Source: an uncultured Mollicutes bacterium
GTDB lineage: Bacteria > Bacillota_I > Bacilli_A > RFN20 > CAG-826
Direction of reading: 5' to 3'
DNA length: 26,410 nt
Assembly (NCBI GenBank): GCA_900545015.1
Contig: UQXJ01000019.1
Location: 1 to 26,410 of the forward strand
A model generated the notes under the pieces. It was not told where the DNA came from, made no database searches, and worked only from the letters and a program-made list of their open reading frames with translations. A program made the position numbers and the translations under genes. This document shows, one piece after another, positions 15,717 to 22,613 of this stretch; within the stretch, counting starts at the first letter, position 1, and each line of letters opens with the position of its first letter.

Positions 15717-16727
15717 CTATAGCAAAAAGATATTATTCTTTTTGCATTCTTCAATCGTTTCATCATCCCAAAGACCACATTGTACTTCTCCAATATGTGC
15801 CTTTTTAAGGAAGAATAAGCAAAGTCTTGATTGGCCTATACCACCACCAATTGTAAAAGGAAGTTTATTGTCTAAAATAGATTTTTGAAATGGTAGTTTT
15901 TCTCTTTCTGTTAGATTAGAAAGTTCTAATTGTCTTTTTAAACTTTTAGCATCAACCCTTATTCCCATGCTTGAAAGCTCTAGTGGAATATCAAGTACAT
16001 CATAATAAACAAATAAGTCTCCATTTAATTCCCAGTCATCATAATCAGGTGATCTTAAATCATGAGGTAAACCATTTGACAACTTACTTCCTATTTTTTC
16101 AATAAATACTGCCTTTTTTTCTTTTACAATAGCGTATTCTCTTTCTTTAGGCGAAAGTTCAGGGTATCTTTTAAGTAGTTCTTCACTAGTAATAAAATAA
16201 ATATTGCTTGGTAAATGTTCACCAATAAAATCATAATTTAAAGCTAAAAATTTTTCTGTTTTCAACAAACATGCATAAATTTCTTTTACAGTTTTTTCTA
16301 AATATTCAATATTTCTATCTTTTTCTTCAATAACTTTTTCCCGGTCCCATTGATCAACATATATAGAATGAATATTGTCTAAAATTTCATCTCTTCTTAT
16401 AGCATTCATATCAGTGTATAAACCTTTATGTATATTAAAGTCATACTTTTTTAAAGCATATCTTTTCCATTTTGCTAAAGACTGTACTACTTCACCATGA
16501 ATATTTTTTATATCTTTTATATCAAAAGAAACCGGTCTTTCAACGTTATTTAAATTATCATTAAGCCCGGTTTCAGGATTAACAAAAAGTGGAGCAGTAA
16601 CTCTTCTTAAATTTAAAGAAATTGAAAGTTCAACCTGAAAGAAATCTTTTATTGTTTTAATAGCTTTTTGAGTTTCATATAAATTAAGTTTTGAATCATA
16701 ATTTTTTGGTGTGATAATTTTGCCCAT
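15717..16727 (-). CDS. asnA: Aspartate--ammonia ligase (asparagine synthetase A)
   Basis: AsnA forms asparagine from aspartate, ammonia and ATP in a class II aminoacyl-tRNA-synthetase-like fold. Family motifs are LFVNPETGLNDNLNNVERPVSF, VVQSLAKWKRYALKKY, GLYTDMNAIRRDE, HSIYVDQWDWE-type (HSIYVDQWDRE) and the C-terminal GGGIGQSRLCLFFLKKAHIGEVQ. The open frame begins at 16739, but that ATG lies in the ribosome site GAGGA of a second ATG at 16727. The second start (MGKIITPKN) gives 336 residues, close to the usual 330. It lies about 100 nt after a small membrane-protein gene; a long inverted repeat fills the gap. Confidence 0.95.
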   Translation of the reverse strand: MGKIITPKNYDSKLNLYETQKAIKTIKDFFQVELSISLNLRRVTAPLFVNPETGLNDNLNNVERPVSFDIKDIKNIHGEVVQSLAKWKRYALKKYDFNIHKGLYTDMNAIRRDEILDNIHSIYVDQWDREKVIEEKDRNIEYLEKTVKEIYACLLKTEKFLALNYDFIGEHLPSNIYFITSEELLKRYPELSPKEREYAIVKEKKAVFIEKIGSKLSNGLPHDLRSPDYDDWELNGDLFVYYDVLDIPLELSSMGIRVDAKSLKRQLELSNLTEREKLPFQKSILDNKLPFTIGGGIGQSRLCLFFLKKAHIGEVQCGLWDDETIEECKKNNIFLL

Positions 16728-16776
16728 AATTTTCCTCATAAAAATGTTAAATTAAAAATGATTTTTTTCAAGTTAA

Positions 16777-16819
16777 TTGCCTAAAAAATATTGAAAATAT
16801 ATAGTATTTTTATAGGCAA
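16777..16819 (-). repeat. Long inverted repeat between the membrane-protein gene and asnA
   Basis: TTGCCTAAAAAATA (16777-16790) and TATTTTTATAGGCAA (16805-16819) are complementary over 14 bp with one bulged base and a 14-nt loop. No T-run follows on the minus strand (TTAACTTG), so it is not an ordinary terminator. It could be a leader hairpin of asnA, an RNA processing site or an operator. Confidence 0.5.
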
Positions 16820-16823
16820 ATAA

Positions 16824-17297
16824 CTACTTTAAAGTTTGAATTGTCTTTTTTTCCTTTCCCATCTTTCTTGTAATAATAGAATTACAAATTAAACTTAAAA
16901 TAGCAAAGGCCGTTCCAAGTAGAACTCCAGCAATTCCAATTGCTTCTTTATAACCACAGGAAATAATATAGATAAGAATAAAAATAAATAACGTTAAAAA
17001 CGAAATATCAAATATTAAACTAGTTATTAGTAAGCCTTTATTGTTCTTTTTAAATTGAATTGCTTTTAAAATCAAGCCTACAAGGGAAATTATTAGAGAA
17101 ACACCAATAGCAATTAAAATTACAATGCATATAATTTGTGCAAAAATTCCTCCTATAGCTTCAGAAGCAGATTCGCCTTCGCTATGTATGTTATTAAAAA
17201 TAGAAAGAAACGTTATTCCAAGAGCAATAAACGTAGTTACATATGCTATATACGATATTAAGGATAAAGTATTTAATGTTTTATATTTTCTTATCAT
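16824..17297 (-). CDS. Small four-helix membrane protein of unknown function
   Basis: The 157-residue protein has four hydrophobic segments (about residues 13-33, 48-78, 88-112 and 117-142) and a basic C-terminal tail. An acidic loop SEGESASE lies between the first two. No family recognised. It has its own start signals: TATAAT at 17317-17322 and GAGGA just before the ATG. asnA follows about 100 nt downstream and may be co-transcribed. Confidence 0.65.
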   Translation of the reverse strand: MIRKYKTLNTLSLISYIAYVTTFIALGITFLSIFNNIHSEGESASEAIGGIFAQIICIVILIAIGVSLIISLVGLILKAIQFKKNNKGLLITSLIFDISFLTLFIFILIYIISCGYKEAIGIAGVLLGTAFAILSLICNSIITRKMGKEKKTIQTLK

Positions 17298-17391
17298 AAA
17301 TTACGTCCTCTTTTTTATTATATATTAAGAACGGAGCTTTAATATTACAAAACGAATTTGTTTAAAAAGTATATTATCTTTTACTAAGCAT

Positions 17392-17418
17392 AAAAAAGCT
17401 TGATATTTCTACCAAGCT
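17392..17418 (-). terminator. Terminator of the tRNA-Asn/tRNA-Glu unit
   Basis: AGCTTGGTA and TATCAAGCT (on the minus strand) form a 9-bp stem with a GAAA tetraloop, followed by TTTTT (17392-17396). It lies 16 nt past the tRNA-Glu 3' end. Confidence 0.85.
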
Positions 17419-17433
17419 ATCGCGATCATATAT

Positions 17434-17510
17434 TGGTGACCTATACGGGATTCGAACCCATGAATGCATGCGTGAAAGGCATGTGAGTTAAGCCGCTTCT
17501 CCAATAGGCC
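17434..17510 (-). tRNA. tRNA-Glu (anticodon UUC)
   Basis: The acceptor stem pairs GGCCTAT with ATAGGTC, the discriminator is A and CCA is encoded. The D arm is GAG/CTC. The anticodon arm is CATGC, loop CTTTCAC, GCATG, giving TTC. The T arm carries GGGTTCGAATCCC. It is the second tRNA of a two-gene transcript, 3 nt after tRNA-Asn. Confidence 0.97.
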
Positions 17511-17513
17511 ACT

Positions 17514-17588
17514 TGGCGCTGACTATAGGATTCGAACCTACAACCGATCGGTTAACAGCCGATTGCTCTACCGTTGAGCTAAGTCAGC
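17514..17588 (-). tRNA. tRNA-Asn (anticodon GUU)
   Basis: The acceptor stem GCTGACT/AGTCAGC, discriminator G and encoded CCA are intact. The anticodon arm ATCGG, loop CTGTTAA, CCGAT gives GTT. The D arm has TTAGCTCAACGGTAGAGC and the T arm GGTTCGAATCC. First gene of the pair. Confidence 0.97.
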
Positions 17589-17607
17589 ACTTCACAAGCG
17601 CTCAATA

Positions 17608-17637
17608 ATAATATCATAAAGGCTTAATTTAACGCAA
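17608..17637 (-). promoter_or_regulatory. Promoter of the tRNA-Asn/tRNA-Glu unit
   Basis: On the minus strand TTGCGT (17632-17637) and TATTAT (17608-17613) are 18 nt apart, and TGA precedes the -10, making an extended -10 element. The start would be about 13-14 nt before tRNA-Asn. Confidence 0.65.
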
Positions 17638-17700
17638 CAACTTTTTTAATATTTTTTTCAGTTTTTGCAACTTTACGAATGTCATTGAGCACTATAGTCT

Positions 17701-17925
17701 TTATTTAATCTTTTTATCTAACAAATCAAGTAATTCGCCAAGAGTTTTTAAGTTAGTTGTTTCGCTAGCTTCGAAAGAAATTCCGTATTGTTCTTCGAGT
17801 TCGAGCAAGAATTCAACTACATCTAAAGAATCTAAACCATAATCTGCAATAGTTGCGTTTCTATTTATTTCAGAAATATTTAACTTTTCCTTAATAAGAT
17901 TTTCAATTTCTTGTTTTTTATCCAT
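17701..17925 (-). CDS. acpP: Acyl carrier protein
   Basis: The 74-residue acidic protein has the ACP signature GLDSLDVVEFLLELEEQYGI, with Ser33 as the predicted phosphopantetheine site. It carries acyl chains for fatty-acid or phospholipid synthesis, or another carrier-dependent route. It stands alone between the tRNAs and the pilus cluster, with no fatty-acid genes beside it. GAGGA lies before the ATG and TATAAT at 17949-17954. Confidence 0.95.
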   Translation of the reverse strand: MDKKQEIENLIKEKLNISEINRNATIADYGLDSLDVVEFLLELEEQYGISFEASETTNLKTLGELLDLLDKKIK

Positions 17926-17948
17926 TTTAATTTCCTCTTTTCTAGTAA

Positions 17949-17954
17949 ATTATA
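17949..17954 (-). promoter_or_regulatory. -10 box of the acyl carrier protein gene
   Basis: TATAAT on the minus strand lies 24 nt before the ATG, leaving room for a short leader with the GAGGA site. No convincing -35 box. The terminator of the upstream pilus cluster sits just behind it. Confidence 0.5.
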
Positions 17955-17978
17955 AGATAAATTAGAATAAATAAAAGT

Positions 17979-18006
17979 AAAAAAGGACTTTGCTTTGAAC
18001 AAAGTC
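17979..18006 (-). terminator. Terminator of the pilus-like cluster
   Basis: GACTTTG and CAAAGTC (17986-17992 and 18000-18006) form a 7-bp stem with a 7-nt loop; on the minus strand C and then TTTTTT follow. It ends 10 nt beyond the pilin-candidate stop codon and defines the end of the seven-gene unit. Confidence 0.85.
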
Positions 18007-18016
18007 GCTTTTCTAA

Positions 18017-18202
18017 TTAAAATCTTAATAAGTTATCTGTTGTATTTACAACTGCGACTGATGATGGAATTGTATCGTCTGTGATTTTGCTTGATAAACC
18101 ATTTGCTGCAGTTTTGAATGCTGCGACTAAAACTCCAGCAACAGCTGCGAATACTCCTACAACTAAAACAACTCCTAATAATTGACCTTTAATTTCTGAC
18201 AT
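18017..18202 (-). CDS. Small pilin candidate of the Tad-like cluster
   Basis: The 61-residue protein has a short charged leader (MSEIKG), a 23-residue hydrophobic segment (QLLGVVLVVGVFAAVAGVLVAAF) and a short polar Ser/Thr/Asn-rich tail. Size, layout and position as last gene of the cluster fit a Flp-type or archaeal class III-type pilin, cut between KG and Q. The Glu at position 5 of the mature protein found in Flp pilins is missing. GAGGAC precedes the ATG, so it should be well translated. It could instead be a small membrane peptide; the pilin role is inferred from context. Confidence 0.6.
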   Translation of the reverse strand: MSEIKGQLLGVVLVVGVFAAVAGVLVAAFKTAANGLSSKITDDTIPSSVAVVNTTDNLLRF

Positions 18203-18214
18203 AATGTGTCCTCC

Positions 18215-18559
18215 TTATTTATATAAATTAATAACTGCATAACGTGTTATCTTCAAAGACATTGGATCTGACTTAAATGCAATCGGCTTATACTCTTTTA
18301 TTAGGTAATACTCAAAAATTGATCCTTCTGTATATGATGAAACGACGTTAGCCGCCTTAATTTCTGCGTTTATTTCGCTTTTTGTATATTCCATTAATTG
18401 ACTAGTTATTTCTCCATTTTTTGAGATTTGATAACTGGCAATTTGTGAAAATGCATCTAACCTTGTATATAAAAGCTGAATGTTTATAAGGTCACTTGCG
18501 AATAAAAAAGCGAGAAAAATAAATCCAAGTGACAATATCAATCCAAATTTAGAACCCAT
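18215..18559 (-). CDS. TadE-like single-pass envelope protein
   Basis: The 114-residue protein has one N-terminal hydrophobic segment (about residues 4-24, LILSLGFIFLAFLFASDLIN) followed by a polar extracellular part. This is the layout of TadE/TadF pseudopilins. No motif beyond the layout supports the call. Its start overlaps the end of the TadC-like gene by 11 nt, and the pilin candidate follows 12 nt later. Confidence 0.5.
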   Translation of the reverse strand: MGSKFGLILSLGFIFLAFLFASDLINIQLLYTRLDAFSQIASYQISKNGEITSQLMEYTKSEINAEIKAANVVSSYTEGSIFEYYLIKEYKPIAFKSDPMSLKITRYAVINLYK

Positions 18560-19217
18560 TAGTTAACTCTCCTATAATGTTTACTATAAGTAAAAGAATT
18601 ACGAACATAAGGTAAGCAACTCCAATTAAAGACATCATTGAAAGTGAATTTAGCTTTTTATATCTTTTATCAAATTGGACCTTATTTGTTCTTTCTTTAT
18701 AATTTTCAAAAATTTTAATAAATTGATTAATGTAATTATCTGTATATCCTCCATCAACCATTTGAAATAAAGCAATCATTACTTCTTCAATAGTTTTGTT
18801 TTTAAAATTTTTAGAAAAATTTAAGAAAGGAACTATTGTTTTGTCTTCATCTATTTCATTAGTGAATTTCTTAATTTCAAAAGACATATCTTTTCCTGTA
18901 TATTGGTTTGCTTTATTTATAGCTGTATAGACATTTTCTTTATTTACTAAATAAATTCTAAGGTAAGAGAAAACTTCACAAAATTCATATTCAAGTTTTC
19001 TTCTTCTATCTTCTTCATATATTGAGTATCTTGAATAAAATAAATAGCTAAACGCTAATGTAAGTACTATAGTAACTAGGCCTATAATTACATTTTTATA
19101 AAAGATAGAAAGGAATAAACCAAGACCAATAATTAAAATATTAATTATGAGAAAAGTGCTTAATTCTGACTTTGGATTTAAACCTATGTTCAATATTCTT
19201 TGTTTGAGTTTTTTCAT
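18549..19217 (-). CDS. tadC: TadC-like T2SSF-family inner-membrane protein
   Basis: The 222-residue protein has two N-terminal membrane helices (about 20-65), a cytoplasmic helical domain (about 70-190, with GGYTDNYINQFIKIFENYKERTN) and a C-terminal helix (about 192-216). This matches the GspF/T2SSF half-module of Tad systems, where TadB and TadC form the platform below the pilus. The start overlaps the TadB-like gene by 77 nt, but GGAG at proper spacing supports it. It is shorter than typical TadC (about 300). Confidence 0.72.
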   Translation of the reverse strand: MKKLKQRILNIGLNPKSELSTFLIINILIIGLGLFLSIFYKNVIIGLVTIVLTLAFSYLFYSRYSIYEEDRRRKLEYEFCEVFSYLRIYLVNKENVYTAINKANQYTGKDMSFEIKKFTNEIDEDKTIVPFLNFSKNFKNKTIEEVMIALFQMVDGGYTDNYINQFIKIFENYKERTNKVQFDKRYKKLNSLSMMSLIGVAYLMFVILLLIVNIIGELTNGF

Positions 19218-19923
19218 CCGAATTTTCTCCTTTAATCACAAAAGATAAGTTGTATAAATTATTGGTAAATAAAACTAAATTGAATAAAAGTAATAAGAAA
19301 TAGATAAATATTAATATTGGATAAAATTGAATTTTAATTAAATCTGGATAAAGATTTATTAAAGAAATATTCATGATCAGCAGGATTATTGTATTTAAAG
19401 TCCAGGAGCTAACCATTTCTTTTGATTTACTTTTTCCAGAAATTTCATATTCTAGAAGTTGATTTTCTAACGATCTTGAATCCTGTATTAATAGATGCGA
19501 TATTGAAAGAATATCTCCTCCATTTAATATAAATTGATTAATAATATTTATAAAAACACCATATATAGGGATATCAAAATATTTATATAAATAACTTATT
19601 TGTTCTTCTACTTCTAAATGTTCAACAGCATTCATTTGATTTTTTAAATCTTTAGAAGCACTTTCTTTCATCTTATTATATGTGCTATAAACTGAACCAT
19701 TTACACTTAATGAAATGATAAAACCATTAATAAAATTAACACATTCATATGATCTAGATAGTCCTTTTTTATATCTTTGAATTTTTTTAAATAATACAAG
19801 AAAGAAAAACGAAATAAATATTAAGAAAATTGCTAAACTAAATATTAAATTTTTGGTTAAAAAATAATTTAATCCGCCTAGAAGAGCACTTACCATTAAG
19901 AAAATTAATGAACTTAGTTTCAT
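19141..19923 (-). CDS. tadB: TadB-like T2SSF-family inner-membrane protein
   Basis: The 260-residue protein has two N-terminal helices (about 5-48), a cytoplasmic domain (about 55-165) with the T2SSF pattern FINQF.NGGDILSISHLL-type repeat (FINIINQFILNGGDILSISHLLIQDSRSLENQ), two C-terminal helices (about 172-222) and a basic tail. It directly follows the ATPase gene, with its ATG overlapping that stop codon (TAATG), as tadB follows tadA elsewhere. Its last 26 codons overlap the TadC-like gene in another frame. Confidence 0.75.
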   Translation of the reverse strand: MKLSSLIFLMVSALLGGLNYFLTKNLIFSLAIFLIFISFFFLVLFKKIQRYKKGLSRSYECVNFINGFIISLSVNGSVYSTYNKMKESASKDLKNQMNAVEHLEVEEQISYLYKYFDIPIYGVFINIINQFILNGGDILSISHLLIQDSRSLENQLLEYEISGKSKSKEMVSSWTLNTIILLIMNISLINLYPDLIKIQFYPILIFIYFLLLLFNLVLFTNNLYNLSFVIKGENSDEKTQTKNIEHRFKSKVRIKHFSHN

Positions 19924-20975
19924 TACTTTTCAGCTCCTAAAAATTCCTTATTAAGTTTCGTAAATTCCTGTGATGTTAATTCAAAATCTGTTCTAAAAGA
20001 TGATGGCAATGGTTTAAAAGTTGAAGGATATTTATAAAGTTCATAATATTTTCCATTATTATTAGTTCCTACCGAATCAACATATCTTTTAATTTCTTTC
20101 TTCTCAAAATCATATAAGGATTTTAAATGTACTATGAGTTTAAAATGTTCATAAACATCAATTAAAGTTTCATCATATGAAAGAGTTTTATTATTTATCA
20201 TGCACATTCTAGTCATTCTATTGTATGTTGATTCACAATTTCTTGAATGAAGCGTTGTAATTGTAGGATGGCCCGTCATCGCACTATTTAAAGCACTAAG
20301 CATTTCGCTTCCTCTAGTTTCGCCTATTATTATCCAATCAGGATTGCTTCTTAAGGCATTTTTGATTAAAGAATCGAAGTCTAAATTTTGATTATTATTT
20401 AATAAGAGCCAAGTTTGACTATCTAAATTTTTAGAGAAGAAATCCGTTTCTAATTCATTGATATTATCAATCATTACTAAACGAGTATTTTCATTCATTT
20501 TTGAAATTAGAAATTTTTGAAATTCTGTTTTGCCAGTTCCAGTCTTACCGCTTATTACAATGGATAATTTATTTTTAATTGCTAAAAGTAGGATCTTAAG
20601 CACTCTTTCATTTATTAACTCTCCATTTTCACAAATACGAAGTTTATCATAGCCAACTCTAATCGAAAAATTGACAACGTTTTCCCTATTTTTTCTACTG
20701 ATAGAACTATGAGTTCCGTTAATTCTATAGCGTCCAACAGAAACATCTAAAATTGGATTCGTAAAAGAAAATTGTGAGTCAGTCAAATTAGCGATTTGCC
20801 TTAAAAAACTATATGCTTCATTCGAAGAAATAGAGATTTCACTTTTAACTCTTCCTTTTAAATTATCTTTATAATATATTTCTTCTCCATTAAAAGAGAT
20901 ATCCGTTATATTTTCATTAGTTAACAATTCTTTTAAAAAACTTGTTTCAATATATTCAAGTAATTTTTCATTCAT
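19923..20975 (-). CDS. tadA: TadA/CpaF-type secretion ATPase
   Basis: The 350-residue protein is a VirB11/CpaF-type ATPase that powers pilus assembly or secretion from the cytoplasmic face. It has the N-terminal domain (about 1-115), Walker A GKTGTGKT (143-150), the GETRG motif (218-222) and the His box GHPTITTLHSRN (235-246). At 350 residues it lacks the long N-terminal extension of many TadA proteins (about 420-480). GGAGGG lies upstream of the ATG with rather long spacing. It is the most conserved gene of the cluster and fixes its identity. Confidence 0.9.
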   Translation of the reverse strand: MNEKLLEYIETSFLKELLTNENITDISFNGEEIYYKDNLKGRVKSEISISSNEAYSFLRQIANLTDSQFSFTNPILDVSVGRYRINGTHSSISRKNRENVVNFSIRVGYDKLRICENGELINERVLKILLLAIKNKLSIVISGKTGTGKTEFQKFLISKMNENTRLVMIDNINELETDFFSKNLDSQTWLLLNNNQNLDFDSLIKNALRSNPDWIIIGETRGSEMLSALNSAMTGHPTITTLHSRNCESTYNRMTRMCMINNKTLSYDETLIDVYEHFKLIVHLKSLYDFEKKEIKRYVDSVGTNNNGKYYELYKYPSTFKPLPSSFRTDFELTSQEFTKLNKEFLGAEK

Positions 20976-20976
20976 T

Positions 20977-21378
20977 TTAATTAGCCCTCCTTATTTCATA
21001 TTTCATATATCCGTCATAGTCAAAAACTTTGTTGTATTTACAGTTAAAATGCACATTCACACATGTTGGATATGGTTCGTAAGTAATTTTCCGCTCATTA
21101 TTATCTTTTTCTAAATATGAAAAGCTAATTTTATAGGTATCAATTTTAGATTTTAATGATTTGGACAAGTAAGTTTTAACATTCCTTTCAAGAAGTGTTT
21201 TATTAAAACTTGGTTCAAATTTTCCAGTTTCATCAATAGAAATAGTTGATACTTTAAACAAAGCTACAGGCATAGTTTTAAATACCCTATTTATATACAT
21301 TCCATTTATAGATAAAGAAAATACATAAATTGAGGACGTTATTAAAAAGTAGCTAAAATATAAAAGTGAACTTACCAT
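20977..21378 (-). CDS. Unknown single-pass envelope protein in the Tad-like cluster
   Basis: The 133-residue protein has one N-terminal hydrophobic segment (about 3-25) and a polar remainder with a KxSFSYLEKDNNER strand-rich pattern and two cysteines in TCVNVHFNC (about 110-117). Its shape resembles a minor pilin or TadE/F-like protein, but no family is recognised. It overlaps the preceding secreted-protein gene by 7 nt and ends 1 nt before the ATPase ATG, so it belongs to the operon. Confidence 0.5.
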   Translation of the reverse strand: MVSSLLYFSYFLITSSIYVFSLSINGMYINRVFKTMPVALFKVSTISIDETGKFEPSFNKTLLERNVKTYLSKSLKSKIDTYKISFSYLEKDNNERKITYEPYPTCVNVHFNCKYNKVFDYDGYMKYEIRRAN

Positions 21379-22439
21379 ATTTTCACTTCCTCCATTTTTG
21401 AATCATATCTTTCATTCGTGTAACTCCCAACAACATCATAAAGATCAAAGATGGTTTTATCATGAAAGTATATATTAAATTCAAAATAAACATTTGAATG
21501 CGATTTGCCAAAATCATTTATGCTTAATAAAGCACTTGTTGTCTTATATTTTTCATACTGACTGCTTGGAAAATAAACATAATCATCAGATGTTATATAA
21601 TTCTCAAAATCAGTTTGGTTTTTACTCATAATAAAGGTATTAGAATCAACATAATATCTTTTATTTAGCGTGAAATTGATTACATTATTATTGCTAAGTG
21701 CTTCATAAGAAAGTGGGATTGTGACTCGGTTTCTTTTTGTTACGAAGGCTTTAGAAAATAACTTTCCATCATTTTTCAAAACTAATGTAGCTTTCGTATA
21801 AATAAGTTGGCTTCTTTGAGTTTGATATTTAATACCAATATTTTTAACATTAAAACGAAGATAATAATCAATGTAATTTTCTTTTTCTATTCCAGTAACA
21901 GTAAGATATTCATAGTTTAATGACATAACTTTGTTCTCGAACATAGTACTTATTAATATTTTTGCCGTTTGATCTTTGATTAAATAATTATCGGTATTAG
22001 AAATCGGTACGGAAAAATCATATTTATTAGCAAGAAAACTTTTAATGGTTGAAAAATTAAAATCTAATGTTGAATCGTATAGAATTTTATTTCGATTAAT
22101 TTTAACTGAGATTTTAAATTCTTCACTTTGCTTAGTGTCTCCAACAAGATTTTGTCCTTCGTAAATAAGTTCTTTACTATTTTCGTTTTTTAAATAAACA
22201 CGATAATAAATTGTTGTCATCGTTCTTTTTCTTAAAGGCAAGTTAAAGTTGAATTCATTTTGCTTTCTATAATCAGCAAAATTATATTTAAAAGGAAGAA
22301 CTTCGAGATAGTTGCATTCTTTATAATTTATTACTTCTTTTTCTTTAAAACTTTGATCGTTTAAATTTTTATTATCATAATTTATAAAAATTAAATTAGA
22401 CACTATTGGAATAAGTAAAATAAATTTCATAAAATTCAT
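21372..22439 (-). CDS. Unknown secreted beta-rich protein, first gene of the Tad-like cluster
   Basis: The 355-residue protein starts with a hydrophobic signal (about residues 3-20, FMKFILLIPIVSNLIFI) without a lipobox cysteine, and the rest is polar with alternating hydrophobic strands rich in Tyr, Asn, Lys and Phe. No family is recognised. The pattern suggests an all-beta surface or periplasm-side protein, perhaps two similar beta domains. AAAGG precedes the ATG. The cluster order (this gene, 133-aa protein, ATPase) suggests an assembly factor, anchor or tip component; this is inference. Confidence 0.55.
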   Translation of the reverse strand: MNFMKFILLIPIVSNLIFINYDNKNLNDQSFKEKEVINYKECNYLEVLPFKYNFADYRKQNEFNFNLPLRKRTMTTIYYRVYLKNENSKELIYEGQNLVGDTKQSEEFKISVKINRNKILYDSTLDFNFSTIKSFLANKYDFSVPISNTDNYLIKDQTAKILISTMFENKVMSLNYEYLTVTGIEKENYIDYYLRFNVKNIGIKYQTQRSQLIYTKATLVLKNDGKLFSKAFVTKRNRVTIPLSYEALSNNNVINFTLNKRYYVDSNTFIMSKNQTDFENYITSDDYVYFPSSQYEKYKTTSALLSINDFGKSHSNVYFEFNIYFHDKTIFDLYDVVGSYTNERYDSKMEEVKIW

Positions 22440-22530
22440 AAATTAACCTTTAAGCGACTTCCTCGCCCCTTTTCACTTATTACGACATTAGCTATTTTAA
22501 AAGTTTTAAAATTTTTTGCTTATTTTTAAA

Positions 22531-22549
22531 ATCTTAATGCTATCTTAAT
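22531..22549. repeat. Tandem 8-bp direct repeat upstream of the pilus-like cluster
   Basis: ATCTTAAT occurs twice with a period of 11 bp (22531-22538 and 22542-22549) in the 174-nt gap between the divergent pilus cluster and the guanylate-kinase-like gene. One-turn spacing of direct repeats is typical of response-regulator sites of the OmpR/PhoB group. In A/T-rich DNA chance is possible. Confidence 0.35.
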
Positions 22550-22598
22550 ATCGCTCCGAAATTAATGGTTCTTAGCGTTTTAATCTCAACTTAGATTT

Positions 22599-22607
22599 TG
22601 ATATAAT
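22599..22607 (+). promoter_or_regulatory. Extended -10 promoter, 6 nt before the guanylate-kinase-like start
   Basis: TGATATAAT is an extended -10 element, followed by TAGCGC and the ATG at 22614. The start site should coincide with the ATG. A weak -35 (TTTAAT) lies 17 nt upstream of the -10. Confidence 0.6.
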
Positions 22608-22613
22608 TAGCGC

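Noticed and set aside
15717..17588. asnA near tRNA-Asn as a functional cluster
   Set aside because: The tRNAs have their own promoter and terminator and a tRNA-Glu partner, with a membrane-protein gene in between; proximity looks accidental.
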